Positions 48,641 through 60,236 of a DNA stretch of 64,000 nucleotides are shown here, piece after piece (the first letter of the stretch is position 1; the number at the start of each line of letters is the position of its first letter). The notes below the pieces were generated by a model. It was not told the origin of the DNA. It was given only the letters and a program-made list of their open reading frames with translations, and did not search any database. Source of the stretch: Zizania palustris (Eukaryota; Streptophyta; Magnoliopsida; Poales; Poaceae); NCBI GenBank assembly GCA_019279435.1, contig JAAALK010000287.1:29636162-29700161 (forward strand), in the 5' to 3' direction. The translations under genes and the position numbers were made by a program.

Positions 48641-49425
48641 CGCGAGAAACCCTAGCCCTAGCCGACGCCTATATAAGGGACCATTCCTCTCGCCCAACAC
48701 TTTTCCCCCTTGCTCCGCTCCGCCGCCGCCTCCTCCCGCGCTCTCCTTCGAGGTCAGTATCTCTCTCCGGATCCATTTCCCCTGCTTCGATTTTGGCGGT
48801 TAATTCTTCGCGGGAAGGCGCGAACGCTCATATATGTTCGCGTATCTGTGTATCTGTTGGTAGAGCGGGTTCCGGATGAGGTTTTCGCCGTGTTTGTTTG
48901 ATTTTGTCGTAGGTTTGCTCGGTGCTCCCGTGCCGATCCGCTGTGTTTGGTTCATTCCTTAGCCGAGTAGCGTTTATGTGATAGTAGTCGCGCGGTTGTG
49001 CTGTTGTTCGATCTGCTTCGTTGCCTGGTTCGAATGGTCTATAGGCGATTAGTTTATGTCGTGTCTGGTTCGGTTTTAGTAAATTGGAGGAAATCTGTAG
49101 TTCTGTCTAATGGTGAGTAAATTCGCAATTCAATCCCTTTGTTTATAATACGTGATTCTCTAGGAAGTTGCATCTTAATTAGTTCAGTTTCATTTTGATG
49201 TTTATGCTTTGACTTAGTGTAACTAGATGTCTAGTGATCTATGCATATGTTTAATTTTATCTAGTTGCTATGATTTCTGATGGAATCTAAATTATTGTCT
49301 TAGGAACGAGATTTGTATGTTACTCTTTGTTGTGGGTAGTACTCTTTGCCCAAGTTATCTGCTACATGTGTTGTATTCTGACGTTGTTTGTTCTTTTGCG
49401 ATGCAGTTAATCACTACATTCAGCC
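48640..49425 (+). promoter_or_regulatory. EF-1alpha copy A promoter, leader and leader intron
   Basis: A telo-box (AAACCCTAGCCCTAGCC) at 48647-48663 and TATATAAGG at 48670-48678 precede a C/T-rich leader. The leader intron runs 48753-49406 (GAG|GTCAGT to ATGCAG|TTAATC), 19 bp before the ATG. Telo-boxes and a leader intron are typical of plant EF-1alpha genes and support high expression in dividing tissue. Confidence 0.8.
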
Positions 49426-51233
49426 ATGGGTAAGGAGAAGACGCACATCAACATTGTGGTCATTGGCCACGTCGACTCTGGCAAGTCGACCACCACTGGC
49501 CACCTGATCTACAAGCTTGGAGGTATTGACAAACGTGTGATTGAGAGGTTTGAGAAGGAAGCTGCTGAGATGAACAAGAGGTCATTCAAGTATGCGTGGG
49601 TTCTTGACAAGCTCAAGGCTGAACGTGAGAGAGGTATCACCATTGACATTGCCCTGTGGAAGTTTGAGACCACCAAGTACTACTGCACGGTCATTGATGC
49701 CCCTGGACACCGTGACTTTATCAAGAACATGATTACCGGTACCTCCCAGGCTGACTGTGCCGTGCTCATCATTGACTCCACCACTGGTGGTTTTGAGGCT
49801 GGTATCTCCAAGGATGGCCAGACTCGTGAGCACGCTCTTCTTGCTTTCACTCTTGGAGTGAAGCAGATGATCTGCTGTTGCAACAAGGTAACTTCTGAAT
49901 GATGCTGTACTGTCTTTTATTTATGACTTTGTATAAATTTTCATTCAAGGTTATCGTAGATTCAGTTCTTCTGTTTGATGCTCACATTCTACTGTTATGT
50001 TCTAAATTTATACATGTCATTTCCTAGTAACCAATTGCACCATGTTATATTTTAATATGCTTTCTATGGTACTTTCTGTTGGTTGATACGAGCATTGAAA
50101 ATGAATTACTCTCTGTATGTGTTCTTAAAATGAAAGGAAATAAGACTATTATTACTCTGTTGTGAAAATGACACTGTATTGAGAAAGATATAGCTTTTAC
50201 TTTCAGTCTTTCCCTTCCACCTTACTTTCAAGTTCCATCATCCAACTAATGGCCCTTTACTTATAAGTTTCATTGTTCAAGTCTTTCAAACAATGGAAAT
50301 TTTTTCTGCTTCATTCAAATTATAGGAATGTTTTCTACTTGTCTGTTGTAGATGGATGCCACCACTCCCAAGTACTCAAAGGCACGTTATGATGAAATTG
50401 TGAAGGAAGTCTCTTCATACCTCAAGAAGGTTGGCTACAACCCCGACAAGATTCCTTTTGTGCCCATCTCTGGTTTTGAGGGTGACAACATGATTGAGAG
50501 GTCTACCAACCTTGACTGGTACAAGGGCCCAACCCTGCTTGATGCTCTTGACCAGATCAATGAGCCCAAGAGGCCATCCGACAAACCTCTGCGTCTTCCC
50601 CTTCAGGACGTGTACAAGATTGGTGGGATTGGTACTGTGCCTGTTGGCCGTGTCGAGACTGGTGTCCTCAAGCCTGGTATGGTTGTAACCTTTGGTCCCA
50701 CTGGTCTGACCACTGAGGTCAAGTCTGTTGAGATGCACCACGAGGCTCTTCAGGAGGCTCTCCCCGGTGATAATGTTGGGTTCAATGTCAAGAATGTTGC
50801 TGTGAAGGATCTGAAGCGTGGGTTTGTGGCATCCAACTCCAAGGATGACCCTGCTAAGGAGGCTGCCAACTTCACCTCCCAGGTCATCATCATGAACCAC
50901 CCTGGGCAAATTGGCAATGGCTATGCCCCTGTGCTTGATTGCCACACCTCCCACATTGCTGTCAAGTTTGCTGAGCTTGTGACCAAGATTGACAGACGAT
51001 CTGGCAAGGAGCTTGAGAAGGAGCCCAAGTTCTTGAAGAACGGTGATGCTGGCATGGTTAAGATGATTCCGACAAAGCCCATGGTTGTGGAGACCTTCTC
51101 TGCGTACCCTCCTCTCGGTCGTTTTGCTGTCCGTGACATGAGGCAGACGGTTGCTGTTGGTGTCATCAAGAGCGTGGAGAAGAAGGACCCGACCGGCGCC
51201 AAGGTCACCAAGGCTGCTGCCAAGAAGAAATGA
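49426..51233 (+). CDS. EF1A: Translation elongation factor 1-alpha, copy A
   Basis: GTPase that delivers aminoacyl-tRNA to the ribosome. Two coding exons, 49426-49887 and 50352-51233 (TGA), give 447 aa, the standard length. G1 loop GHVDSGKST, switch-linked ERERGITID, G3 DAPGH and G4 NKMD are all present. The intron falls within G4, between NK and MD. Domains 2 and 3 follow (PLQDVYKIGGIGTVPVGRVE, GFNVKNVAVKDLKRGF), with the C-terminal lysine-rich tail AKVTKAAAKKK. Its protein is identical to copy B's, though introns and leader have diverged. It is the first of a head-to-tail array. Confidence 0.98.
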
Positions 51234-52900
51234 GATGCTTGATGGTTGGACCCTTATCTGCGTTTGGGATATATATCTAGTAGATCTAGTGTTGGGATAA
51301 GTTTTGCTCTAGGTCATTGATCCTGCAGGGTTATGCGCCCTGTGTTTGTGCCTCTCGTTTAAATACTATGTTATTTCGGCTTATGCCAATCTGGATGCTT
51401 ATCAGACTACAATTTGTGATTGCTGAAAGTTCCGAGTCGTACTCCCTACCATTTTAAAACAATGTCTGGAGATCATGAAATATTTCGATGTGATATCTGT
51501 CTTCTTTCGTGATAAAGTTTCTGTAGAAGTTTTATTGTTTTTTATTTAATTATCTATTGCATTTTCCTGTAGTCGCTTTCCTCGTATGGTACCCTCAATT
51601 GATCTCTCTGTTATTCCAGAGCTGATTATACCCCAGGCTGATAAATTTTGTACGCTCTTCAAAGTTTTCCTTGGATAGAAGCCATGGTTCTTGGATCATC
51701 TGGGTCTGGTATACTGTACACAAGTATGAAGCCGAAAGTGTTTTGCATTTTTGCAACTGTCGAATCCTAAGGCCTGTTTGATTCATGTTTTTAAAAATAA
51801 AGTGTTGCAGTAAATGACAGTAAAACTCGTCAAAATGAAGTTCGGGATGTAAGATTTGAATATGAGATGACATGAATACCTTTTATAAGTGTAATGTCTA
51901 CTTAGTCAATAACATGTTAACAAAAAGAGAGTTCTAGTAGCTTGTTGAAGTTAGAATAGTATTTGTAAATTATAATAAGCTGACAAACACTGACTATTTC
52001 CTATCTAATTTACATTTTTTTTGTCAATAAACTGGACTATTACATTTGTAAGAAAAGAAAAAACAGGACCAGCTTAGAGGCGGCAAAAGCTCGCTGTCAG
52101 AATGTTTTAAGCACATCAAACACAGTATACCATTATTTACTTGACCGGAGCAACTGAAAAAAGAGCAATCGAAACTACCATATTCATTTTCTTAGCTGAT
52201 GTTTGGATGTCTTATTTTGTATTTGATTGGTGAGTTGAGAGAAAATAGAACTTCGTCTCGAACTTTTTCGGCCTATTTCGAAACATTTGACCCATCCCTA
52301 AAGACTCCGTTTCGAAATCTTCGACCCGCCACAGAACCTTTGACTCCGTCTCGTAGCCTCCGCTTCCACTTGACTCTGAACTAAAAAGAGGAATGAGGTG
52401 GAATCAATTGGAACCAAACGATTCTCACAAATAAAATATTGCCTGTAGATGCTGAACCGTATGGTATTGATTTTTTTAGCGAATGATATGGTTCCAAACC
52501 ATCCCGTCCCATTCCTCCTCGTACACCAAACCAAACACTAACAGATGTGATTAATATTTGCAGATACCAGATACACCATCTCAAGTTCTCAATGACCACA
52601 AGCTGGGAAATGTGATACGCATTGTATCCAAGTGGCTTACACCTAAATCTATTCTCCTTCGTATAAGACAGTTGCAATCAGCTACTTGATATGATTTTTT
52701 TTTATAAAATCGGTCAAACAATTTTACTTGTAAAAATAAACTCTTGTAATAGAGAAAATGATATTTAATTAGATTATCCGATATGATTTCTTTTTGAAAA
52801 AAGCGAAAACTCTACCAAGAACGGCAACGTGCACCCTAAAAAAGGCGACCAGCGCGAAATGTGAGCCGCACGATCAGATCTGACGGCTGATGTATCCCTG
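51234..52900. other. Copy A 3' flank and spacer
   Basis: The 3' UTR runs to about 51480. Segments of the next 1.4 kb (about 51770-52125 and 52570-52685) recur downstream of copy C (57050-57445), so they belong to the duplicated unit. About 430 bp between them (52130-52560) is absent from the copy C side. It has TGTTTGG-like ends and is probably a DNA transposon insertion. Confidence 0.55.
52569..52684 (-). pseudogene. Conserved minus-strand fragment, copy 1, unknown protein
   Basis: The minus-strand frame contains QLSYTKENRFRCKPLGYNAYH. It matches the fragment at 57333-57445 at both DNA and protein level. It looks like one exon of an unidentified gene carried along when the EF-1alpha unit duplicated. 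It has no start and no recognised domain. Confidence 0.45.
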
Positions 52901-53687
52901 AACTGACGCAAATCGGAGGCGGCTCAAGACAAACCCTAGCCCTCGCCGCCGCCTATATAAGGGGCCATTCGCTCGACGGGCCAAGGCCCTTTCCCCTTTC
53001 TCCGCTCCGCCGCCGCCTCCTCCTCCCCTCTCCTTCGAGGTGAGTCTCTTCCGGATCCAATTACCCTGCTTCGATTTGGCGGTTGCTTCTTCGCGGGAAG
53101 GCTCAGATCTGTTCGCGTGTCTGTGTATCTGTTGGTAGAACGGGGTTGGGATGAGGTTTTCGCCGTGTTTGTTTGGTTTTCTCGTAGGTTTGCTCGGTGC
53201 TCCTCTGCCGATCCGCTGTGTTTTGGTTCATTCCTTAGGCGAGTCGCGTTTATGTCATAGTAGTCGCGCTGTTGAGCTCTTCCTCTATCTGCTTAGATGC
53301 CTGGTTGATTTCGTGTCTCGGTTTTAGTAAGCCGGAGGAATCCGTAGTTCTGTCTACTGGTGAGTTGATTCGTAATTCAATCCGTTTGTTTGTAGGACGT
53401 GATTCTATAGGAAGTAGCAGATTAATTTGTTCAGTTTCATTTTGACGGTTCTGCTTCGACTTCTTAAGTGTAACCAGATGTCTAGTGATATATGCATATG
53501 TTTAATTTCATCTGGTTGCATAAGGTGCTATGATTCGTGATGGAATCTGAATTATTGTCTCAGGAACTTGATTTGTATGTTGCTGCTTTGTTGTTGGGTT
53601 GTATCGTTCGCTCAAGTTATCTGCTGCATCTGTTGTGTTCCAACTGTTTTTGTTCTTTTGCTATGCAGTTAATCACTACTTTCAGCC
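52900..53687 (+). promoter_or_regulatory. EF-1alpha copy B promoter, leader and leader intron
   Basis: AAACCCTAGCCCT at 52931 and TATATAAGG at 52954 are followed by a C/T-rich leader. The leader intron runs 53040-53668 and ends TATGCAG|TTAATC, 19 bp before the ATG. The intron is alignable with copy A's but carries many small differences. Confidence 0.8.
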
Positions 53688-55566
53688 ATGGGTAAGGAGA
53701 AGACGCACATCAACATTGTGGTCATTGGCCACGTCGACTCTGGCAAGTCGACCACCACTGGCCACCTGATCTACAAGCTTGGAGGTATTGACAAGCGTGT
53801 GATCGAGAGGTTTGAGAAGGAAGCTGCTGAGATGAACAAGAGGTCATTCAAGTATGCGTGGGTTCTTGACAAGCTCAAGGCTGAGCGTGAGAGAGGTATC
53901 ACCATCGACATTGCCTTGTGGAAGTTTGAGACCACCAAGTACTACTGCACGGTCATTGATGCCCCTGGACACCGTGACTTTATCAAGAACATGATTACTG
54001 GTACCTCCCAGGCTGACTGTGCCGTGCTCATCATTGACTCCACCACTGGTGGTTTTGAGGCTGGTATCTCCAAGGATGGCCAGACTCGTGAGCATGCTCT
54101 TCTTGCTTTCACTCTTGGAGTGAAGCAGATGATCTGCTGCTGCAACAAGGTAACTTCTGAATGATGACTGTACTGTCTTTTATTTATGACTTTGTATAAA
54201 TTTTAATTCAAGGTTATCGTAGATTCAGTTCTGTTGTTTGATGCTCACATTCTACTGTTAGTGTTCTGAATATTACAGTTAATGATATCTGTACTGTCTT
54301 TTATTTATGACTGTACATGTCATTTCCTAGTATCCCATTGCACCATGTGTATTTTCATATGCTTTCTATGGAACTTTCTGTTGTGTGATATGAGCATATT
54401 TTGAAAATTAAGTACTCTTTTTATGTGTTCTTGAAACAAAAGTTCCAAAGCACGGAAATTATAATGACATATATCTAAAAATCCCAAGGAAATAATACTA
54501 TTAGTATTTTGTTATAAAAATGACACTGTATAAAGAAAGATATAACTTTTACTTTCAGTCTTTCACTGCCACCCTTTACTTTCTAGTCTTTCACTGTCAC
54601 CCTTTACTTTCAAGTCTTTCAATCAATGTGATTTTTTTCTGCTTCATTCAAATTATAGTAATGTTTTCTACTTGTCTGTTGTAGATGGATGCCACCACAC
54701 CCAAGTACTCAAAGGCACGTTATGATGAAATTGTTAAGGAAGTCTCTTCTTACCTCAAGAAGGTTGGCTACAACCCTGACAAGATTCCCTTTGTGCCCAT
54801 CTCTGGTTTTGAGGGTGACAACATGATTGAGAGGTCTACCAACCTTGACTGGTACAAGGGCCCAACCCTGCTTGACGCTCTTGACCAGATCAATGAGCCC
54901 AAGAGGCCGTCCGACAAGCCCCTGCGTCTTCCCCTTCAGGACGTGTACAAGATTGGTGGTATTGGTACTGTGCCAGTTGGCCGTGTGGAGACTGGTGTGC
55001 TCAAGCCTGGTATGGTTGTAACCTTTGGTCCCACTGGTCTGACCACTGAGGTCAAGTCTGTTGAGATGCACCACGAGGCTCTCCAGGAGGCTCTCCCCGG
55101 TGATAATGTTGGGTTCAATGTCAAGAACGTTGCTGTGAAGGATCTGAAGCGTGGGTTCGTGGCTTCCAACTCCAAGGATGACCCTGCTAAGGAGGCTGCC
55201 AACTTCACCTCCCAGGTCATCATCATGAACCACCCTGGTCAGATTGGCAATGGCTATGCCCCTGTGCTTGATTGCCACACCTCCCACATTGCTGTCAAGT
55301 TTGCTGAGCTTGTGACCAAGATTGACAGACGATCTGGCAAGGAGCTTGAGAAGGAGCCCAAGTTCTTGAAGAACGGTGATGCTGGCATGGTTAAGATGAT
55401 TCCGACAAAGCCCATGGTTGTGGAGACCTTCTCTGCGTACCCTCCTCTCGGTCGTTTTGCTGTCCGTGACATGAGGCAGACGGTTGCTGTTGGTGTCATC
55501 AAGAGCGTGGAGAAGAAGGACCCGACCGGCGCCAAGGTCACCAAGGCTGCTGCCAAGAAGAAATGA
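53688..55566 (+). CDS. EF1A: Translation elongation factor 1-alpha, copy B
   Basis: Same reaction and structure as copy A: exons 53688-54149 and 54685-55566, 447 aa. The protein sequence is identical to copy A over both exons. At DNA level the first exon and the first two thirds of the second carry scattered synonymous changes. From about 55243 to the stop and slightly beyond the two copies are identical, which suggests gene conversion. All GTPase motifs are intact. Its 3' flank is only about 290 bp before the promoter of copy C begins. Confidence 0.98.
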
Positions 55567-55856
55567 GATGCTTGATGGTTGAGGACCCTTACCTGCGTTT
55601 GGGATATATATCTAGTAGATCTAGTTTGTGATAAGTTTTGCTCAAGTCATTGATCCTGCACGGTCACAGTTTTTCGGACTGTAACTCTGCTGGTGATGCA
55701 CCCTGTGTTGGTGCCTGTCGTTTAAATACCTTATCAGACTAAATTTGTGATTGCTGGATGTTCCGAGTCGTACACCCTACCATTTTAAAGCAATGTTTGG
55801 AGGTCATGAAATATTTCCATGTCATTTCTGTCCTCATTCATGTTGCCATGTTGGTG

Positions 55857-56502
55857 CCTTGAACCGCAACGTACACCCTATATAATGGGCTAATGGCCAT
55901 TCCACTGGCCCAACCCACTTCCCCTTACTCCTCTCGCCCGTCGCCGCCTCTTCCCCTCCCCTTGGAGTTCGAGGTCAGTCTTTTCCGGATCTATTTCCCC
56001 TAGAAGGCTCACATCTGTTCGCGTGTCTGTGTATCTGTTGGTAGAACGGGCTTGTTTGTTTGGTTCTCTCGTAGGTTTGCTCGGTGCTCCCGTGCCGATC
56101 CGCTGTTTTTGTTCATTCCCTAGCCGAGTCGCGTTTATGTGATTGTAGTCGCGAGTTGGGCTGTTCTTCTATCTGCTTAGGGTTTAGGGTTCGAACGATC
56201 TGTAGGCGGTTAGTTGATTTCGTCTCTCGGTTCTAGAAAATCGGAGGAATCCCTAGTTCTGTCTACTGGTGAGTTGATTCGTCATTCAATCCCTTTGTTT
56301 GTAGACGTGATTCTCTAGGAAGTAGCAGATTAATTCGTAAGTGTATCTACATGTCTAGTGATCTATGCATCTGTTTAATTTCATCTAGTTGCTTGCATGA
56401 GATGCTATGATTCCTGATGGAATCTGGATTATTGTCTTACGAACGAGATTTGTATGTTACTTCGTATTCTGACGGTTTTGCAGTTAATCACTACTTGCAG
56501 CC
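55857..56502 (+). promoter_or_regulatory. EF-1alpha copy C promoter, leader and leader intron
   Basis: TATATAATG at 55880 and a C/T-rich leader ending GTTCGAG|GTCAGT (55973/55974) are present. The leader intron ends TTGCAG|TTAATC at 56483. The upstream telo-box present in copies A and B is not seen, so the duplicated promoter is shorter. Confidence 0.65.
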
Positions 56503-56670
56503 ATGGGCAAGGAGAAGACGCGCATCAACATTGTGGTCATTGGCCACGTCGACTCTGGCAAGGCGACCACCACTGGCCACCTGATCTACAAGCTTGGAGG
56601 TATTGACAAGCGTGTGATCGAGAGGTTCGAGAAGGAAGCTGCTGAGAGGAACCACTGGCGCTTCTGGTGA
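56503..56670 (+). pseudogene. EF-1alpha copy C, internally deleted mini-gene
   Basis: 55 codons from MGKEKTRINIVV to a TGA at 56668-56670. It matches the N-terminus of EF-1alpha up to about residue 48 (EKEAAER), then a few novel residues (NHWRFW). The sequence after the stop matches the copy A/B 3' UTR (from about 51340), so nearly the whole coding region and the second intron were deleted. The G1 loop reads GHVDSGKA, losing the Mg-binding Ser, so it cannot act as a GTPase. Because the leader intron is retained it is a deletion product of a genomic duplicate and not a retrocopy. Promoter and 3' end survive, so a short transcript is possible. Confidence 0.88.
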
Positions 56671-57253
56671 TTGTTGGTACCTGTCGTTTACACACTATGC
56701 TATTTCGGCCTATGCGAATCTGGGTGCTTATCAGACTAAATTTGTGATTGCTGAATGTTCCGTGTGACCGTGTGCTACTCCCTACCATTTTAATGCAATG
56801 TCTGGAAATCATGGATTGTTGGGTTATCTCGATGTGATTTCTGTTCTCTTTTGTGTCAACATTTCGACAGTAGATTTAATGTGTTGTTTAATTGTCGATT
56901 GCATCTGCCTACAGTAGCTTTCCCTTTCCTCATGTGGTACACTGATTTGATTCAAAGCTTTTCCTTGCTATGATTCATGAATCGTCTTGGTCTGGTATAC
57001 TGTACTTTAGTAAGTATGAATCCTAAAGTATTCCTTGCAACTGATGAATCCTAAGGCTTGTTTGATTAGGTTAAGTGTAGTGTGTACATTAGTCAATAAT
57101 AAGTTAATAAACAGAGTTCTACTAGCTTGTTGAAGTTATATTACTGTAAGGCTGTAGATTATAACAAGCTGATCAAATACTGACTATTTCCTAACTAATT
57201 TACACTTTTAATTAATAAGTTGTACTATTATAATTTCAAGAAAAAACAGTAGC

Positions 57254-57450
57254 TTACTCAACATCGTAATAAACGATCTGGACCTGGAGGCAGCAAAAGC
57301 TCCCTGTCAGAATGTTTTTAAGCACATAATTGGTCTCCAAGTTCTCAGTGACCACGAGCTGGGGAATGTGATACGCATTGTATCCAAGTGGCTTACAACT
57401 AAATCTGTTCTCCTTCGTGCAGGACAGTTGCAGCATATAATCAGCTTCAT
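57254..57450 (-). pseudogene. Conserved minus-strand fragment, copy 2, unknown protein
   Basis: The minus-strand frame has CTKENRFSCKPLGYNAYHIP followed by VVTENLETNYVL and ends VQIVYYDVE at 57254. The frame is open for 87 codons. It matches the fragment near 52569-52684. I do not recognise the family. It may be an exon of a neighbouring gene that was copied with EF-1alpha. Confidence 0.45.
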
Positions 57451-57519
57451 GAGTCAGATTTTCATAAACAAAATCTTCACTGAACAAAATTTTAGATTGC
57501 CATATCCTCAATCTCACTC

Positions 57520-58611
57520 CTGTTATTTCAACTTCACAAAGCCTACAACCTTCAATATCACTAAACTATGACCAATAAATATATGGCCTAAACTTTTTCA
57601 GGACAATTGGAACAAGTCCTTAACACATCCAATTTTACCCTCCTGAACTTGCACCCTTAATGTCAGCAGACAGGCATAAACTACTTAGCACATTGCACAT
57701 GTGACATTCCCCCAAAATCAAGGAGAAAAAGATAAACAACTATTTGTGACAAAGTAATATACCTAGCTGTTCCAACTTAATTTCAGGTCACCTTTAGTTT
57801 GTTCTACCGAATCAATCACTCGTCCATATGCTACTACAACTCTGACACACACACACACACACTCACTCTCCACAACAACCAACTGATGCCGCTGTTGTGC
57901 TGCAGGGCAGTCTGCATCAGCCACCAACCCCCCTCATCAAAAACATTCAGATCACAGTCAGAGAGCATTTGCACATACCTTCACCATGTTGATATTATTA
58001 ATCGATTAATCACCCGTCCCGATGTTGCAGCTACAAATCAACAAATGGCCCCATTGGAGACAGAATACGATGCTCAAGTAGTCAAGTATCTTTAGTGTAA
58101 TAGTCCATAGTGGCTGGACACTCACTGAAAGTCTGAAAAATTGTGCTATCTAAGAATATTTGCAAATATAATTCACAAAAGAATATTTGCAAATACAATG
58201 CAATATATTCACAAAAGAACAAACTTTCAGGATCGCAAAAGGCAACTGCACATTCCAACTGAGTAAAAATACTTTTCAGGTTAATGAAATCTTCCATTGT
58301 TTAAAAAACAACTTTCATGGATTGCAGAATAGTTTCTGAAAATCATGAAAAATACAAAGTGCAAAATTGGAAATGCATAATAAAGGGAAGGAAGAGAAGC
58401 CCCGAAACCCCAATGGACCCAGAGTCCACCAGGCATAATTTTTGCAATTTGCAACCGGCACTGCAGTACCAAGTACCAACCTTTCCTCCATCTTGCTTAT
58501 TATATTTTTGCAAAAAGAAACCAGGAGCCACCAAACCCAAGAGAGAGGGAGGAAGCGGCTGCGGCGTCGAGCAATCTGCCATCCATTCCTCCGTGACTCC
58601 GTCGTCTGATA
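57520..58611. other. Spacer upstream of the H-protein gene
   Basis: AT-rich, with a CA microsatellite at 57843-57862. The last roughly 100 bp is the likely H-protein leader. No gene was recognised. Confidence 0.45.
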
Positions 58612-60236
58612 ATGGCGATGGCCGCCTCCAGGTTGCTGTGGGCTTCCCGCGTCGCCTCCTACCTCAAGATCTCCACCTTCCCGAGGGCCTTCTCCACTGG
58701 TATCTCTCTCACACACACCCTCTCTTTATGGCCACCTTGTCGCTCGTCTCTTTCGGTTGTATCTCGCGTTGTCTGCTCTGTATCCTGGGATCGCGAATGC
58801 TTGGTGCTGGAATGTCATGATCTCGTCCCCTGTTCCTCTCAAAGATTGGATTTTGGGCAGGATTGATGTTCATCTTTCCTTTTGGGGTTTTAATGGTGAT
58901 TTGGGCAGTGAATCCCTCTCCATGGCTGCACGCACCAGGCGATTTTATGCCACCGCTTGTTGTCTCGCTTGATTTGATCCCTTTTCGGCGAAAGGTTTCA
59001 TCTTTTTTGGGGAAAGGAATCTTGTGCTCGTCCCTGCGTTTGGCTGATATGATGGCAACAGCGCGTGCATAAGAAGTTCATGTTTCTGCATTTGGATATG
59101 TGCATGTTGCGCTTCTATGTTTGTACACTTATTTCTGAACTTCAGATTATCATTATGTCTATGTTAATGAGAAAAGCAACAAAATTTTTGTTGTTGTGTG
59201 TATTCGATTCATTAGGACGTTTGGCTCTTTCATATGAAACATTTCAGGAAGATGCTTGGATTAGCTATTAGGAGGAGAAAGTCTACCTACCGACGAATAG
59301 TGCACAATATCTCCAATATTTAGACGTTACAACACCATGATTGTTTCTTTATGAATTGAAAACCTGTATTGTTGAAATGGTACTCCATAACCACATCTAT
59401 GCAGATCTGAAGCAGTCACTCATGAGTCATGATAGATTGGCAAAAACACACCATCTTCTGTTATAAGCTAACTTCAAGACACCTCTAATTCCAGTGGTTC
59501 TAGATCTTTTCAAATGCACAATATTGAACTGCCTGCTTCACTGCCACTACCGCATTTAACACAGTTACACACCTGAAGACTGAAGTTATGCACCTTTGTC
59601 GTGTTCCCTTTTTCAGTACTGAAGGATTTGAAGTATGCTGACACCCATGAATGGGTTAAGGTTGAGGGCGATTCCGCAACTGTTGGGATTACAGACCACG
59701 CCCAGGTTATCTGTTCATACATTCTATCACTTAACAGATTTTGGTTTCGGGCCTTATGTATGTTAGATGATTCGCGCTTCATTATGTGCATACACATAAT
59801 GTGTGCATTCTATTGCTTAAACATTGCTTAAAGAGGATCATGTGATGTTTTTGCTTCCAGGACCATTTGGGTGATGTTGTGTATGTGGAGCTGCCAGAAG
59901 TTGGCAGCAGTGTATCCCAGGGAAAGAACTTTGGTGCTGTTGAAAGTGTGAAGGCAACCAGTGATATCAACTCACCAATATCTGGAGAGGTTGTTGCAGT
60001 GAACAATGAACTAGACGGCAAACCTGGATTGGTAAGATTTAACGTGTACTCGGACCATTGTGAGTATACTAAACGCTTCTATAAACTGCACTCATTTTCC
60101 TGCGCAGGTCAATGCAAGTCCATATGAGAATGGTTGGATTATCAAGGTCAAGATTAGTGATTCAGGTGAGCTCAATTCGCTGATGGACGACGAGAAGTAC
60201 TCGAAATTCTGCGAGGAAGAAGAGAGCAAGCATTGA
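58612..60236 (+). CDS. GDCSH: Glycine cleavage system H protein, mitochondrial
   Basis: Lipoyl carrier of the mitochondrial glycine decarboxylase complex, moving the aminomethyl group between P, T and L proteins in photorespiration. Four exons with matching phases: 58612-58699, 59617-59705, 59861-60031 and 60108-60236 (TGA), giving 158 aa. The first roughly 30 residues (MAMAASRLLWASRVASYLK) form a basic amphipathic presequence. The mature part begins VLKDLKYADTHEWV. The lipoylated Lys lies in VESVKATSDINSP, the classic site, followed by GEVVAVNNEL. The C-terminal block NASPYENGWIIKV and the acidic tail EEEESKH complete it. The ATG at 58612 is chosen because it opens the presequence; a second Met follows two codons on. 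Frame intact. Confidence 0.96.

Noticed and set aside
50415..50954. Long antisense frames over EF-1alpha exons (also 54709-55287)
   Set aside because: Strong codon bias in EF-1alpha keeps the antisense frame open; there is no independent evidence.
55857..56850. EF-1alpha copy C as a processed retrocopy
   Set aside because: It retains the leader intron and promoter-like DNA and has no poly-A tail or target duplication, so genomic duplication plus deletion fits better.
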